Assembly: GCA_001275005.1 (NCBI GenBank)
Contig: JWZX01002244.1
Location: forward strand, 1 to 29,707
Length of the DNA stretch: 29,707 bases
Direction: 5' to 3'
Origin: Chrysochromulina tobinii
Taxonomy: Eukaryota > Haptophyta > Prymnesiales > Chrysochromulinaceae
The notes below the pieces were generated by a model. That model worked only from the letters and a program-made list of their open reading frames with translations. It was not told the origin of the DNA and did not search any database. Positions within the stretch are counted from its first letter, which is position 1, and every line of letters starts with the position of its first letter. A program made the translations under genes and the position numbers. Shown here piece after piece: positions 20,901-29,550 of this stretch.

Positions 20901-22307
20901 ATGCCGGGCTGGCACCCAAAGCGCTCGCAGCCGCCGCCGCCGCCGCCGCCCCCGCCCGAGCGAACGAGACACTGGCTTGAGCATCCGGTGTCGGATCGCA
21001 AGAATGACGGGCATCTTCAGCGCATTGGTGGTGTTAAAGCAGGATACGCTGGCCATATCCCTGAGTCACAGATGCCTCCCGGCCAGTCTCCGTATGGCAT
21101 CACGCGAGGATGCGCGGCACAGCGCGGCCACGAACGCTCGAAGCTCGACTACTTTGCCAAGGATGCACCCTCTCAGGCTACCCGACGCGCCGTCAGCCTG
21201 CCCGGGTATCGTGGTCACTTGCCCGGCGATCAGGAGTCGTTTGGCACTTCGCCTTGGAGCCCGAATCGAGGCGATCAGCGGTTCGCTGCCGAAGCTGGTT
21301 CGCAGTCGGCGCGCAACACTTCGAGGACCCCGAGGACGCCTCGCGGGTATTCCTCTTCGCCTAGTGCCCGGGGGGCTGCGTCGTGGACTCTGTCTTCTTG
21401 GACGTATGGCACTGGCGGTGAGGAGCCAGGCTCAGCACCCGCTCCAGTCCAAGCGACAGGCAAGTTGGTCAGGCCGCCTGAAGTTCGAGACCCTCACAAG
21501 TATGCTACGAAAACCATGAACGTTCGTCAGATTACATCAACGCTCAGCGGCCCTGCGGAAACCTGGGTGCCGCCTGCTGGGCTTTACGCCGAGAACAGCA
21601 AACGCGAGTACAACTTCAACATGTGGGCCCTCAAAGAGGGCAAGGAGGGCGAAGACGCCTTGAACATCGCTCCCAGGTACACGCCCAGACGTTGGACGGC
21701 AGCCCCAATGCGAGACGCCGGGCTCTTTAACTTGAATGAAAAGCACGTCGACCAACACCTCGCCAGCGCTCTTCGAGGACCCAAAGAGACGTGGTACCCT
21801 CCAGCGGGCTTGTACGTCGAGAACTCGAAGGAGAACAGATTGAAGAAGGGTATGAGGATCGACATGTGGAAGAAGGGCATGGGGATCGACATGTGGAAGG
21901 TCAAGGATGGGACGCTCAACGACAAGCCGCCACCCCGAGAGTACATTAAGCCGCCCGCCGTGCGTGATCCGGACGAGTGTGTCTTGGAACCCAGGCACGT
22001 GGAACAGATCACCATGGGCATGCGTGGGCCGGCTGAGTCGTGGAAGCCGCCAGCGGGCCTTTGCATTGAGAACAGCAAAAAGGGCATTGGCATGAATTTA
22101 TGGGACTTGCGACGCTCCAAGTCTGCGTCCGTCGTTTCGAACGACTCGCCTTCCTCTCCGGATCCCACAACCAACTTACGTTACGGGGTCCCGCAGCCGC
22201 TGAAATCTGGCCTGGCCGGTGGCTTGCCCAGCAAGAATGGGGCTGGGCTGAGCGAAAAGGCGCGGGCGAAGCTTGCAGAAGCCCTTCTGGAAGATGTGGA
22301 AGCGTGA
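20901..22307 (+). CDS. Unrecognised basic repeat protein with GYxGHxP motifs and three PPAGL-x-x-ENSK repeats
   Basis: The product is 468 residues from ATG 20901, the first ATG followed by protein-like sequence. The frame is open further upstream, with ATGs near 20781, but that part looks untranslated. It starts with a nine-proline run (residues 11-19), then two motifs GYAGHIP (48-54) and GYRGHLP (102-108), a Ser/Arg-rich linker, and three related units at about 190-245, 268-335 and 350-405. Each unit holds (L/M)-(S/R)-GP-(A/K)-E-(T/S)-W-x-PPAGL-x-x-ENSK and then an (N/D)-MW or NLW. No transmembrane segment or signal peptide is seen. PGYxGHxP motifs occur in small ciliary microtubule-associated proteins such as the FAM166/CIMIP group, so a flagellar microtubule role is a hypothesis. 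I do not recognise the ENSK repeat. The gene follows the aminopeptidase gene head-to-tail after 202 bases. Confidence 0.7.
   Translation: MPGWHPKRSQPPPPPPPPPERTRHWLEHPVSDRKNDGHLQRIGGVKAGYAGHIPESQMPPGQSPYGITRGCAAQRGHERSKLDYFAKDAPSQATRRAVSLPGYRGHLPGDQESFGTSPWSPNRGDQRFAAEAGSQSARNTSRTPRTPRGYSSSPSARGAASWTLSSWTYGTGGEEPGSAPAPVQATGKLVRPPEVRDPHKYATKTMNVRQITSTLSGPAETWVPPAGLYAENSKREYNFNMWALKEGKEGEDALNIAPRYTPRRWTAAPMRDAGLFNLNEKHVDQHLASALRGPKETWYPPAGLYVENSKENRLKKGMRIDMWKKGMGIDMWKVKDGTLNDKPPPREYIKPPAVRDPDECVLEPRHVEQITMGMRGPAESWKPPAGLCIENSKKGIGMNLWDLRRSKSASVVSNDSPSSPDPTTNLRYGVPQPLKSGLAGGLPSKNGAGLSEKARAKLAEALLEDVEA
21843..21896 (+). repeat. 27-bp tandem duplication within the ENSK-repeat gene
   Basis: Two adjacent 27-base units, 21843-21869 and 21870-21896, differ at two positions and encode KKGMRIDMW and KKGMGIDMW. 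The duplication keeps frame and lengthens the end of the second protein repeat. The near-identity suggests a recent slippage or duplication event. Confidence 0.85.
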
Positions 22308-22728
22308 AGAGCGAGTAGAGAGTAGACCTAGCTTGAAGTCGAGTTTGGCGTTGGCGAGTCAGTTAACCGCTCGTCTTTTACATTTACTCCGCTCGGCTCG
22401 TATACGATCGCGGTCGGGTTACCGGGCCACGGGCTACCCCCGCGGACATGCCCGCGTACCATATAAGTACCATACTCGTACACGTGTTCGAGGCACGGCA
22501 TGCAGTACCTTTGGTTTCTTAGCCGTTTCTTAAATCATAAATGGTTTCTTAGCTGTTAGTTTCGCGGTACCGTCATAACTTCTGTCCGTACGTACACCGA
22601 GCTGTTAATGTCAACTCGGGCTCATCTCCAGAAGAGCTCCAGCTCGACGGCCCGTCTCGACTCAATGAGCACTTCTGAAGCGCATCGTCGCGGAGACGCG
22701 TTTTCTTTCCCAGCACCTCCTCCAAGGG
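22308..22728. other. Convergent intergenic region with short direct repeats
   Basis: A 421-base region lies between the stop of the ENSK-repeat gene (+) and the stop of the Kelch-BTB gene (-). It is AT-richer than the genes, with no protein-like frame. The 11-mer tggtttcttag occurs at 22512-22522 and 22542-22552, and the same word lies just after the stop of the giant gene (16324-16334). Upstream of the pair there is a GC-rich patch around 22420-22460. No tRNA or terminator hairpin is evident. Confidence 0.5.
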
Positions 22729-24915
22729 TTACGAGCCAGTGGTCAAGTCGTCGCCGGCCTGGCCATGCGAGTGACCGCACACGGCCCAGTGCACCTCCTC
22801 GAGAAGCTCGCGCGGTAGGCGATCGTACCCGCTGAGCGTGCGCACGTCCTTGGGCGGCAACGCGACGGCGCAACGGCGCACGGCTCCAAAGCGCTGCTGA
22901 AGGTACGCGAGGCAAAAGTCGCGTAGCCGCGGGCAATGCATGCCATCAGCAAGTATGAGGACCTCGAGCGCTTGTGCCTCGTCAACGGCCTGTGCAAGCT
23001 TCGACTCGCAGAGTGCGCGTAACGGCTCGAGCTCGATCGCGTCAGCGGCCACTAACAGCGCCATCAGTGCATCTGAGTCCGTGGCATGCTCTTGCAGCGC
23101 GGCTGGCACCTCCCCAGTGTAGAGGAAGCGGAGCACGAGCAGCAGGGTGTCGCGCGTCCAGCCCTCGCCCGGAAGGGTGAGCGCCAGCGGGGCGCCGTCT
23201 GCAGCACCACCGTGCTGCCGCAGCTGGCCCTCGCGGAAGCCACCGCTGAGGAGCGCAGCCATGTAAGCACTCGCACCCGAGCCGAGGAGCGCTCGGTGTG
23301 CGGGGACCGAGCTGCCGTCGGGGAGCCTGAAGCTTACGTCTGCAAACCGTTCGCTGCCGACGAGGGAAGCGAGGTGCGGCGAGAGGTGCTTAGTGATGAA
23401 GTTCGAGGGCGGCGGTAGCGTTGGCTCGGTGTGAAGCTCAAAGCACCATAGGTCCGAATAGTAGCGGCGCGCGAAGATGCCACCGCCAAAGAGCAGAAAG
23501 CGCGAGCCGAACGCGACCAGGCTCATGGCATTGCGGGCGGCCGGCATGGCTGCGGCGCGTGGGACATGCGCCGCAAGCGAGGCGGCGTGCGCCTCCGCAG
23601 CTGCCTCCGTACCGGTAGCTTCCTCCGGAGCCGCCTCCGGAGCCGCATCAAGTTTGTCGTTGAGCGAGCCGGAGCCCTGCGAGGTCGAGTCCTCCTTCGT
23701 CCTTGATGGCTGACCCACCGTCACGGCTTCCCACTCAAGGTGAGCGCCTTGGAGCAGCTCCGCTGGCCGGCTCACGTGCAGCACGAAGGTATCGTTCAGT
23801 GCCGCGCCTTCCGTGTCGGTCCCGCCAAAGATCACGATCTGGTGACCCGAGATCCCGAGCTCGGCCATCTCGAGGCAGTACCGAGGGCATGGGGGCGTGC
23901 CGTGCGCACTCAGCTGCTGCCAGCGCAGCGTGCGCGCTGGCGAGACGCCGCGGCTAAGTCTCGCCCCCCCCTTACCGCTCCCCAACTCGGCGCTGCCGAA
24001 TGCGGACGTAGCACCGCTACCCTCCACTGCCTCCTCCACTGCCTCGTCCACTGCACCGCCGCCGCAGGCGCTGGCGCCAACAAACAGGGTGGAGATGTCC
24101 ACAGCGTGCAAAGTGTTCGAATGGAGGGAGTGGACGAAGCCATCCTCGAAGGCCCTCCATGAGTGCTGGACCTCGGCAACATCGGTCTCGGTGAGCTCAG
24201 CTTCAAAGTACATCTCGTGCCCTCCGAAGCAGAGGAGCGTCCCGTGCAGCATGGTGCAACCGAAGAGGGCGTACTGCCACGGCTTTGGACCCGTGAGCTC
24301 GACTTGCGACCAGCACCACGAGCGACCGATTTCGAGGGTGAAGAGGAGCCCATCTCCATAGCCGCCCACGACGAGCATCAAGTCCGCGCACACGACGGCG
24401 CGGTGGCCCCGGCGCGCCGATGGCGGCGTGCCACATGTGTGGGGCTGCTCCCAGCGAAGCTCTGCCGGCGCGCCGCCTACATTCGTCAGCTGCCACGTGT
24501 CGTCCAGGCAGCCCTGCTGGCCCGTGCCACCGCGCGTGCCACCCCACACAATGATGCTGCTCGACGGCGCGTGCAGTGCGGCGCTGTGGCCGCGCCGTGC
24601 TGGGAACGGCGAATCTGCGGAGCCCAGTGCCAGTGTCCACTGGCATGAGCGCACATCCAGAATGGGCACGTCGCCAAAGTGCTGGAAGACACAGTCGCGG
24701 TTGCCCGATGGCGGCTCCACGACCGCTCCGCCGCCGATGATGTACATCTGCCAGCCAACGCGAGTCGCCGTGTGCGAGCAACGTGCTGCCGGTGTGACTG
24801 CACCCTGGCCTGCTGCGAGTTTGAGCTCATACCAGACCTTCCGGCACGTTTTGAGAGCGTCGGGAGCCACACAGCCGGCGGGGGTAATCATGACGCTGCG
24901 ATTGTGACCACACAT
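22729..24915 (-). CDS. Kelch-BTB protein (probable Cullin-3 substrate adaptor)
   Basis: The 728-residue product starts at the first in-frame ATG (24915). The N-terminal two thirds carry six Kelch-type blades, each with a hydrophobic strand ending in Gly-Gly: MYIIGGG, IIVWGGT, LMLVVGGY, LLCFGGH, IVIFGGT and FLLFGGG, mostly preceded by R-x-(G/S)-H. These would form a six-bladed propeller. A low-complexity Ala/Glu/Ser insert lies before the last blade. From about residue 515 there is a BTB/POZ domain: FADVSFRLPDGSSVPAHRAL, then SGGFREG and LRFLYTGEVP. A BACK-like helical tail follows (EALEVLILADGMH-type helices). BTB proteins commonly bridge Cullin-3 to substrates; the Kelch propeller would hold the substrate. 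The order Kelch then BTB is the reverse of classic KLHL proteins and resembles LZTR1-like arrangements. The substrate is unknown. Confidence 0.88.
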   Translation of the reverse strand: MCGHNRSVMITPAGCVAPDALKTCRKVWYELKLAAGQGAVTPAARCSHTATRVGWQMYIIGGGAVVEPPSGNRDCVFQHFGDVPILDVRSCQWTLALGSADSPFPARRGHSAALHAPSSSIIVWGGTRGGTGQQGCLDDTWQLTNVGGAPAELRWEQPHTCGTPPSARRGHRAVVCADLMLVVGGYGDGLLFTLEIGRSWCWSQVELTGPKPWQYALFGCTMLHGTLLCFGGHEMYFEAELTETDVAEVQHSWRAFEDGFVHSLHSNTLHAVDISTLFVGASACGGGAVDEAVEEAVEGSGATSAFGSAELGSGKGGARLSRGVSPARTLRWQQLSAHGTPPCPRYCLEMAELGISGHQIVIFGGTDTEGAALNDTFVLHVSRPAELLQGAHLEWEAVTVGQPSRTKEDSTSQGSGSLNDKLDAAPEAAPEEATGTEAAAEAHAASLAAHVPRAAAMPAARNAMSLVAFGSRFLLFGGGIFARRYYSDLWCFELHTEPTLPPPSNFITKHLSPHLASLVGSERFADVSFRLPDGSSVPAHRALLGSGASAYMAALLSGGFREGQLRQHGGAADGAPLALTLPGEGWTRDTLLLVLRFLYTGEVPAALQEHATDSDALMALLVAADAIELEPLRALCESKLAQAVDEAQALEVLILADGMHCPRLRDFCLAYLQQRFGAVRRCAVALPPKDVRTLSGYDRLPRELLEEVHWAVCGHSHGQAGDDLTTGS

Positions 24916-25114
24916 GGAGGGAGCTCGCGTTTGGACGGTGTGAACGGGTGATAAAATTGAAGGGGTTACGATCAACAATTCAGCTCGTCGGTTCACGCCG
25001 TAATGTTTGTACGCGTTGTCGCGTCTGTCGTGTTAACGTTCACACGAAGACAATGATTTTGTTGGGCTCCGCCTCCGTCCGTGGCTTGGTTCCCGAGGAA
25101 CGTGTGCGTGACTG
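24916..25114. promoter_or_regulatory. Divergent promoter region between Kelch-BTB and K+ channel genes
   Basis: The two start codons (24915 minus, 25115 plus) are 199 bases apart, so control regions must overlap. The stretch is AT-richer than its flanks, with gataaaattgaa at about 24951 and gttaacgttcac at about 25032. I cannot assign a defined core element. Confidence 0.35.
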
Positions 25115-26023
25115 ATGACGGAAACGGCCGCCGCCGCCGCAGCGCATGCGCCATCGCTGCGCGATCACTTATACATCATCGTCTTCGAGTCCGAGACGCC
25201 AGCTGGCCAGGCCTTCGATATCGTGCTCCTTGTTTGCATACTCATGAGCATCGGCACGACCATGCTGGAAACGGTCCCTGAAATCAGGAGGCCGTACAAG
25301 CTATATTTTGAGCTGTCGGAGAACATCTTCACCTCGATTTTCACGCTCGAGTATTTGGTACGGGTTTCAATTGCGAGGCCGAAGCCAGCATCTTTCATCT
25401 GCTCTTTCTTTGGCCTAGTGGACTTGTGCGCCGTCCTGCCATCGCTGATAGTGGTGATGCTGTTGCCTGACTCCGGTGCCGCCACGAACCTGCGTCTCGT
25501 GCGCGTCTTGCGCCTGTTGCGTGTCTTCCGCGTGCTACACTTCGTGGGTCTGAGTGATGAGGCGGAGGCGCTGCGCGCGGCCTTTTGGGCTTCAAGACGA
25601 AAGATCGGCGTCTTCCTCTACATGATTCTGACTATAGTCACAGTCATGGGAACTATTGTCTACGTGGTTGAAGATAATACGCACAGTGGCTTCACGAGCA
25701 TCCCTCGATCGATCTACTGGGCGATTGTGACGGTGACCACGGTGGGGTATGGCGACATCGCACCGCAGACCGTCAGCGGTCAGACGATAGCATCCATCAT
25801 GATGATCCTCGGGTACGCGATCCTTGCCGTGCCGACCGGCATTGTGGTGGCGGATCTGCAGATGAGGGGTAGGCCTCCGAGCTCAAAAACAACGATGCGG
25901 GCACGTGGCCTCAGCAGAGAGCTCAGGGCTGTGGATACACTTGCGTGCACCACCTGTGAAAGCGTGGGCCACGATGCAGATGCATCGTTTTGCAAGAACT
26001 GTGGTGCCGAGCTCTGTGTCTGA
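25115..26023 (+). CDS. Voltage-gated potassium channel subunit, compact, with C-terminal zinc ribbon
   Basis: This 302-residue protein has six membrane helices: S1 about 31-50, S2 66-85, S3 97-117, S4 126-144, S5 163-185 and S6 222-247. S4 holds five arginines at every third position (127, 130, 133, 136, 139), the voltage sensor. The pore loop carries the K+ selectivity filter TTVGYGD (208-214), and S6 has AVPTGI. Four subunits would form a plasma- or organelle-membrane K+ channel. The cytoplasmic tail is short and ends in C-x2-C-x11-C-x2-C (278, 281, 293, 296), a zinc ribbon with EGHD-like SVGHDADASFCKNCG. The small size, lack of a T1 or cyclic-nucleotide domain and this tail resemble bacterial 'ion transporter' channels rather than typical eukaryotic Kv channels, which suggests transfer or an ancient lineage. 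The start ATG at 25115 leaves only a short cytosolic N-terminus. Confidence 0.92.
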   Translation: MTETAAAAAAHAPSLRDHLYIIVFESETPAGQAFDIVLLVCILMSIGTTMLETVPEIRRPYKLYFELSENIFTSIFTLEYLVRVSIARPKPASFICSFFGLVDLCAVLPSLIVVMLLPDSGAATNLRLVRVLRLLRVFRVLHFVGLSDEAEALRAAFWASRRKIGVFLYMILTIVTVMGTIVYVVEDNTHSGFTSIPRSIYWAIVTVTTVGYGDIAPQTVSGQTIASIMMILGYAILAVPTGIVVADLQMRGRPPSSKTTMRARGLSRELRAVDTLACTTCESVGHDADASFCKNCGAELCV

Positions 26024-26488
26024 TCAGCTCAAGCAAGCAATGGTTTGAGTACTTATTGTGTTATTTCTCGACAACCTTTAATAGCTTCATGCTTCTGATC
26101 ACAGCGGTCTGACGGTTGTCGGTTCTAGCGCGACCCAAAGCGCGTGCGTTACTTCGCTTCTGAAAGCGGTCGACCGCCGTCAGAGCTTGCGTCAGAGTCA
26201 GCGCGCGCGTCGCTGGTAGGACTAGTCACAGTCGCACCAAATTGGCGCCGCGTCCAAAAGCGCGAGTTGCATGCGCGTGTGGGCGCGCGCTTTCAGGTCA
26301 CGTCATAATGCTACATTGCATCAGCCGACGCACCATAAAAACCAAACCGTTTCATGCATGCATGTTCGTCCAACTACCAAAAACACTTCGAGTCGGAGTA
26401 ATCAACCTGTCTGTGAGGCGCTCGCGTCCATCTTACGTCCATCTAGGACGCCTTCCACTTTCGACACGGGACAACCGTGGGTGTCGCA
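26024..26488. other. Intergenic region upstream of the EF-hand/MORN gene
   Basis: This region of 465 bases covers the 3' end of the K+ channel gene and the upstream region of the next gene. A 12-base perfect palindrome gcggtcgaccgc lies at 26166-26177, flanked by repeated gcgtcagag/ccgtcagag words. No coding frame with protein-like composition and no RNA gene is seen. Confidence 0.45.
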
Positions 26489-28090
26489 ATGGCCGCCGTC
26501 GCCTCCTCCGTCACAGAGACCTCCGTCACACATGAGGAGGAAACGCACCAAATGGAGGCGGCACCGCAGACGTCGCCGCCAGGCTCACATCTGTTGGACG
26601 CCGAGAGTTCGTTCAGAATCGTGTCCAAGGGATCTGCACGAATCCCGATTGCATCCATGAAAGCCTACCTGCGGGAGAAAAAAGTGGTGCAGGATGAATT
26701 GATCGACAGCATTGTCGCCGGGCTGGATATCAATGGCGACGGCGAGATCGACCTAGATGAATGGACGCAAGGATACTCAACGATCGCCCCCGGCAGCATG
26801 TCCCCATCGCACCCACCCGCCACCCTCCCCGCCGATGGCACCGCCTACGAGCCCATACCTCAGATGACACAGTCGGTGGAGGCCCTTATCCCTGGCTCGA
26901 GCCAAGGGCCGCCAGGCACATACATGTACAGGTATCCCGACGGCGCCGTCTACGAGGGCGAGTACAAGGCCGGTAAGATTGAGGGGCGGGGCGTGTTCCG
27001 ATATGCGAGTGGCGACGTCTACGAGGGCGTGTGGAAGTCTGGTGTGAGAGAGGGACAAGGTACATATCGCTATGCCAGCAACGCAGTATACGAGGGCCAG
27101 TACAAGAGAGATCAAAAGGAGGGGCGCGGCACGTTCCGGTATGCTGACGGTGGCGTTTACGAGGGCGGCTGGAAGGCTGGGCAGAGGGAGGGGCAAGGCA
27201 CGTACCGCTTCGTCAGCGGCGATGTCTATGAGGGCGAGTACAAGGCTGGCCAGGAGGAGGGGCAAGGCAAGATTCGGTATGCCGACGGCGCCGTCTACGA
27301 GGGCGAGTACATTGCTGGCCAGAGGGAGGGGCGCGGCACGACGCGGTATGCTAGCGGCGCAGTCTATTTCGGCGAGTACAAGGCTGATGAGAGGCACGGG
27401 CAAGGCACGTACCGATATGCCAGCGGCGACATCTACGAGGGCGAGTACAAGGCTGGCCTTGCTGAGGGACGGGGCACGTTCCGGCATGCCGACGGTGGCG
27501 TTTACGAGGGCGAGTGGAAGGCTGATCAAAAGGATGGCCACGGCACGCACCGGCATGCAAACGGCGCCGTCTACGATGGCCAGTACAAGGCTGGCCAGAG
27601 GGAACGTCGCGGCACGTTCCGGTATGCTGATGGCGCGACCTTTCAGGGCGAGTGGAAAGCTGGGCAGAGGGAGGGGCAAGGCACGTACCGCTTCATCAGC
27701 GGCGACGTCTACGAGGGCGAGTACAAGGATGGCCAGGAGGAGGGGCGGGGCACGTTCAGGTATGCCGATGGCGCCGTCTACGAGGGCGAGTACATTGCCG
27801 GCCAGAGGGAGGGGCGGGGCACGTTTCGGCATGCCGACGGCGGGGTGTATGAGGGCGAGTACAAATTGGGTCAGAGACAGGGGCGCGGCATGTTCCGGTA
27901 TGCTGACGGCCACACCGAGGTGAGCGTCTTCGACGCAGGCGTCCGGGTGGGAGAGGGCGTGAGGTTGACAGCCGACACGCGGACGGCATGGCGGCTGCAG
28001 CATGGCCAGCCATTGGAAGAGATCTCAATCGAGGAGGCGAAGCGCGTGATTGAGCGTCTCGCGCTGCCGATGCCTCTTGGCCTTACCTGA
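26489..28090 (+). CDS. EF-hand protein with 14-15 MORN repeats
   Basis: The 533-residue product starts at ATG 26489. Residues 80-91 form a canonical EF-hand loop (DINGDGEIDLDE, with Ca2+ ligands at loop positions 1, 3, 5, 9 and 12). A preceding helix-loop region (about 41-75) looks like a degenerate partner. After a Pro/Ser linker, residues about 143-490 hold 14 regular 23-residue MORN repeats with consensus YRYASGDVYEGEYKAGQREGQGT, plus a degenerate fifteenth. MORN arrays bind membranes or other proteins and occur in phosphatidylinositol phosphate kinases, junctophilins and flagellar or cytoskeletal scaffolds. There is no enzyme domain here, so a Ca2+-responsive scaffold at membrane or cytoskeleton is the likely role, as an inference. 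The C-terminal 45 residues form a charged helix. It lies head-to-tail with the K+ channel gene. Confidence 0.92.
   Translation: MAAVASSVTETSVTHEEETHQMEAAPQTSPPGSHLLDAESSFRIVSKGSARIPIASMKAYLREKKVVQDELIDSIVAGLDINGDGEIDLDEWTQGYSTIAPGSMSPSHPPATLPADGTAYEPIPQMTQSVEALIPGSSQGPPGTYMYRYPDGAVYEGEYKAGKIEGRGVFRYASGDVYEGVWKSGVREGQGTYRYASNAVYEGQYKRDQKEGRGTFRYADGGVYEGGWKAGQREGQGTYRFVSGDVYEGEYKAGQEEGQGKIRYADGAVYEGEYIAGQREGRGTTRYASGAVYFGEYKADERHGQGTYRYASGDIYEGEYKAGLAEGRGTFRHADGGVYEGEWKADQKDGHGTHRHANGAVYDGQYKAGQRERRGTFRYADGATFQGEWKAGQREGQGTYRFISGDVYEGEYKDGQEEGRGTFRYADGAVYEGEYIAGQREGRGTFRHADGGVYEGEYKLGQRQGRGMFRYADGHTEVSVFDAGVRVGEGVRLTADTRTAWRLQHGQPLEEISIEEAKRVIERLALPMPLGLT
26915..27955 (+). repeat. MORN-encoding 69-bp tandem repeat array
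   Basis: Fifteen 69-base units run in frame. There is a higher-order pattern: the segment gcagagggaggggcaaggc at 27181 recurs at 27664, a 483-base (seven-unit) offset. The following protein units (TYRF-(V/I)-SGDVYEGEYK, then RYADGAVYEGEYIAGQREGRG) match across both copies. A block duplication of seven units, or gene conversion, explains this better than single-unit slippage. Confidence 0.85.
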
Positions 28091-29550
28091 CGCGAGATAT
28101 CATTAGAGATGTTATGCACGCCGATGGTTGGCGCGTTCTGCTACGTTTCTACTACGTAGCTAGTGGGAAATACGTATAGTATGACTTCCCTACATGAGCG
28201 ACCTGTGCTGACAGCAGAGTCTTGTTCTGCACGATGGCGTTGTTCTCGTACCACGTACAGACGTACGACGGGCGACGGGCGCGAGATTCGAAAGTTCAGC
28301 GCACAGCGCTGCGAGCGGGTCCACTGTGTGGAGAGTAGCTGTCGCGTGTCGGCGCGGCGCGCGATAGAGGCGACGGCGGAGTTTTTTGTGTCGGAACGAT
28401 CTGTGATGATGTGTCATGTGATGTGTGACCTGTGACGTTAACACGACAGAAGCGACAACCGGTGCTACGGCGCTGATGTGTGTGCATATTGAAACATCAA
28501 TCAACACGACCGACCTCTGGTGTACGACGAGACACTTCTAAGCCTGGCGAAACGGAAACTGACGACACTGACACAAGAAATCGCACAGGAGCCCCGAAAG
28601 AAAACAAACCTAGCCATCACAGACAGCCGACAAGCCTCCGCACCCACAACAAGCAATGAGCAGACCACGCATTAACCACGCATGTTTCCATGTTCCGTGT
28701 TCCCGTGCTTCGATGTCGTCCCATGTTCCCATGTACCACACTCTCACGCCAACATCTCCTACGAATTCCGCCCCACCGCAATTCAGGGGGTCCCGCCAAT
28801 TGGCTGGGTTATGGTTGGGTAGCTTGTTCAGTTACAAATCTCTGTATCTCTCTCTACATTACCGGTCCGGTCTAGGTCCCTACTGTGATCTGTGACTCGG
28901 GCTGTGACAATGTTGTGTGGAACGGAAGGCGATGCGGGCCAAAAGCGAAAAGGCGGAAGGCGAACCGGGACAAGGTGGGCCACTAGCCTCCACTACATCC
29001 CAGGCTAGGTTCGACACGCTCAGCGCTGTACACGACCCCGGCTATATCGATTTGATTAGACGTTTAGATGAATCGGATCACGTCCCGCGCCCGGCCGCGC
29101 GGCGCCGACCCGCGGTAAACCCGCTTAAACCCGCGGATATTCCGCGACCGCGTTCGCGCTTCGCGGTCGCGCGCGGGACCGGTAGCGGTACGAATTCGGC
29201 TCATTCCCGCCCGGGCCCCGGCGCGGGGGATCGTTTCGAATCATGGCCGCGCGTCGAAGTCAGTCGTTACACACATCTGACATAACATATCGACACTGAG
29301 TATGTGTACTTCTCACGGCCCGTCCTCGCGCCGCGCCGCGAAGGGTTTGGGCGGTCCTGCACGCGCGCCCAACGCACACGGCACAAACGCGCCGACTATC
29401 GTCCGCACAACGTCACGCATCGCCACACGCCGGTCACACGCAAGCACTGTTCTACCCTCCCCGCCCGCCCCGGTTATGCATTCTACATCATGTGTAACGC
29501 CTCGAGAGGGCGCCATGGCCTCTGGTCACCCTGTCCCCCCGTGGTTGCGC
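28091..29550. other. Long intergenic region with no recognisable gene
   Basis: These 1,460 bases lie between the MORN gene (+) and a gene end on the minus strand. None of the frames has protein-like composition or a known motif. It contains GTGA-rich stretches (about 28395-28440), imperfect catgttccc repeats (about 28680-28740), an AT-richer part and, from about 29085 to 29240, an island extremely rich in CG dinucleotides with several short palindromes. Both flanking genes end here, so it must include two 3' untranslated regions. An unannotated non-coding RNA cannot be excluded. Confidence 0.5.
29143..29171. other. Perfect 10-bp stem, 9-base loop hairpin
   Basis: cgcgaccgcg (29143-29152), loop ttcgcgctt, cgcggtcgcg (29162-29171). 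The stem is perfect and all but two of its base pairs are G-C. It sits inside a CG-rich island in the gene-free region. It could be a structured RNA element, a replication or recombination hot spot, or chance in a CG-rich sequence. Confidence 0.6.

Noticed and set aside
26915-27955. CRISPR-like array of regular repeats
   Set aside because: Units are contiguous 69-bp coding repeats without spacers, translating to MORN motifs.
26777-28003. 408-codon open frame on the minus strand across the MORN array
   Set aside because: It is the mirror of a 69-bp in-frame repeat with few stop-generating codons; the sense strand has clear MORN and EF-hand motifs.
28494-28676. Short open stretch reading PLVYDETLLSLAKRKLTTLT
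   Set aside because: No ATG, weak codon bias unlike neighbouring genes, only about 60 codons; could be an exon remnant but cannot be supported.
28917-29285. Plus-strand frame of 122 codons in the CG-rich island
   Set aside because: Opens without an ATG, Arg/Pro-rich, no motif; likely a by-product of the CG island.
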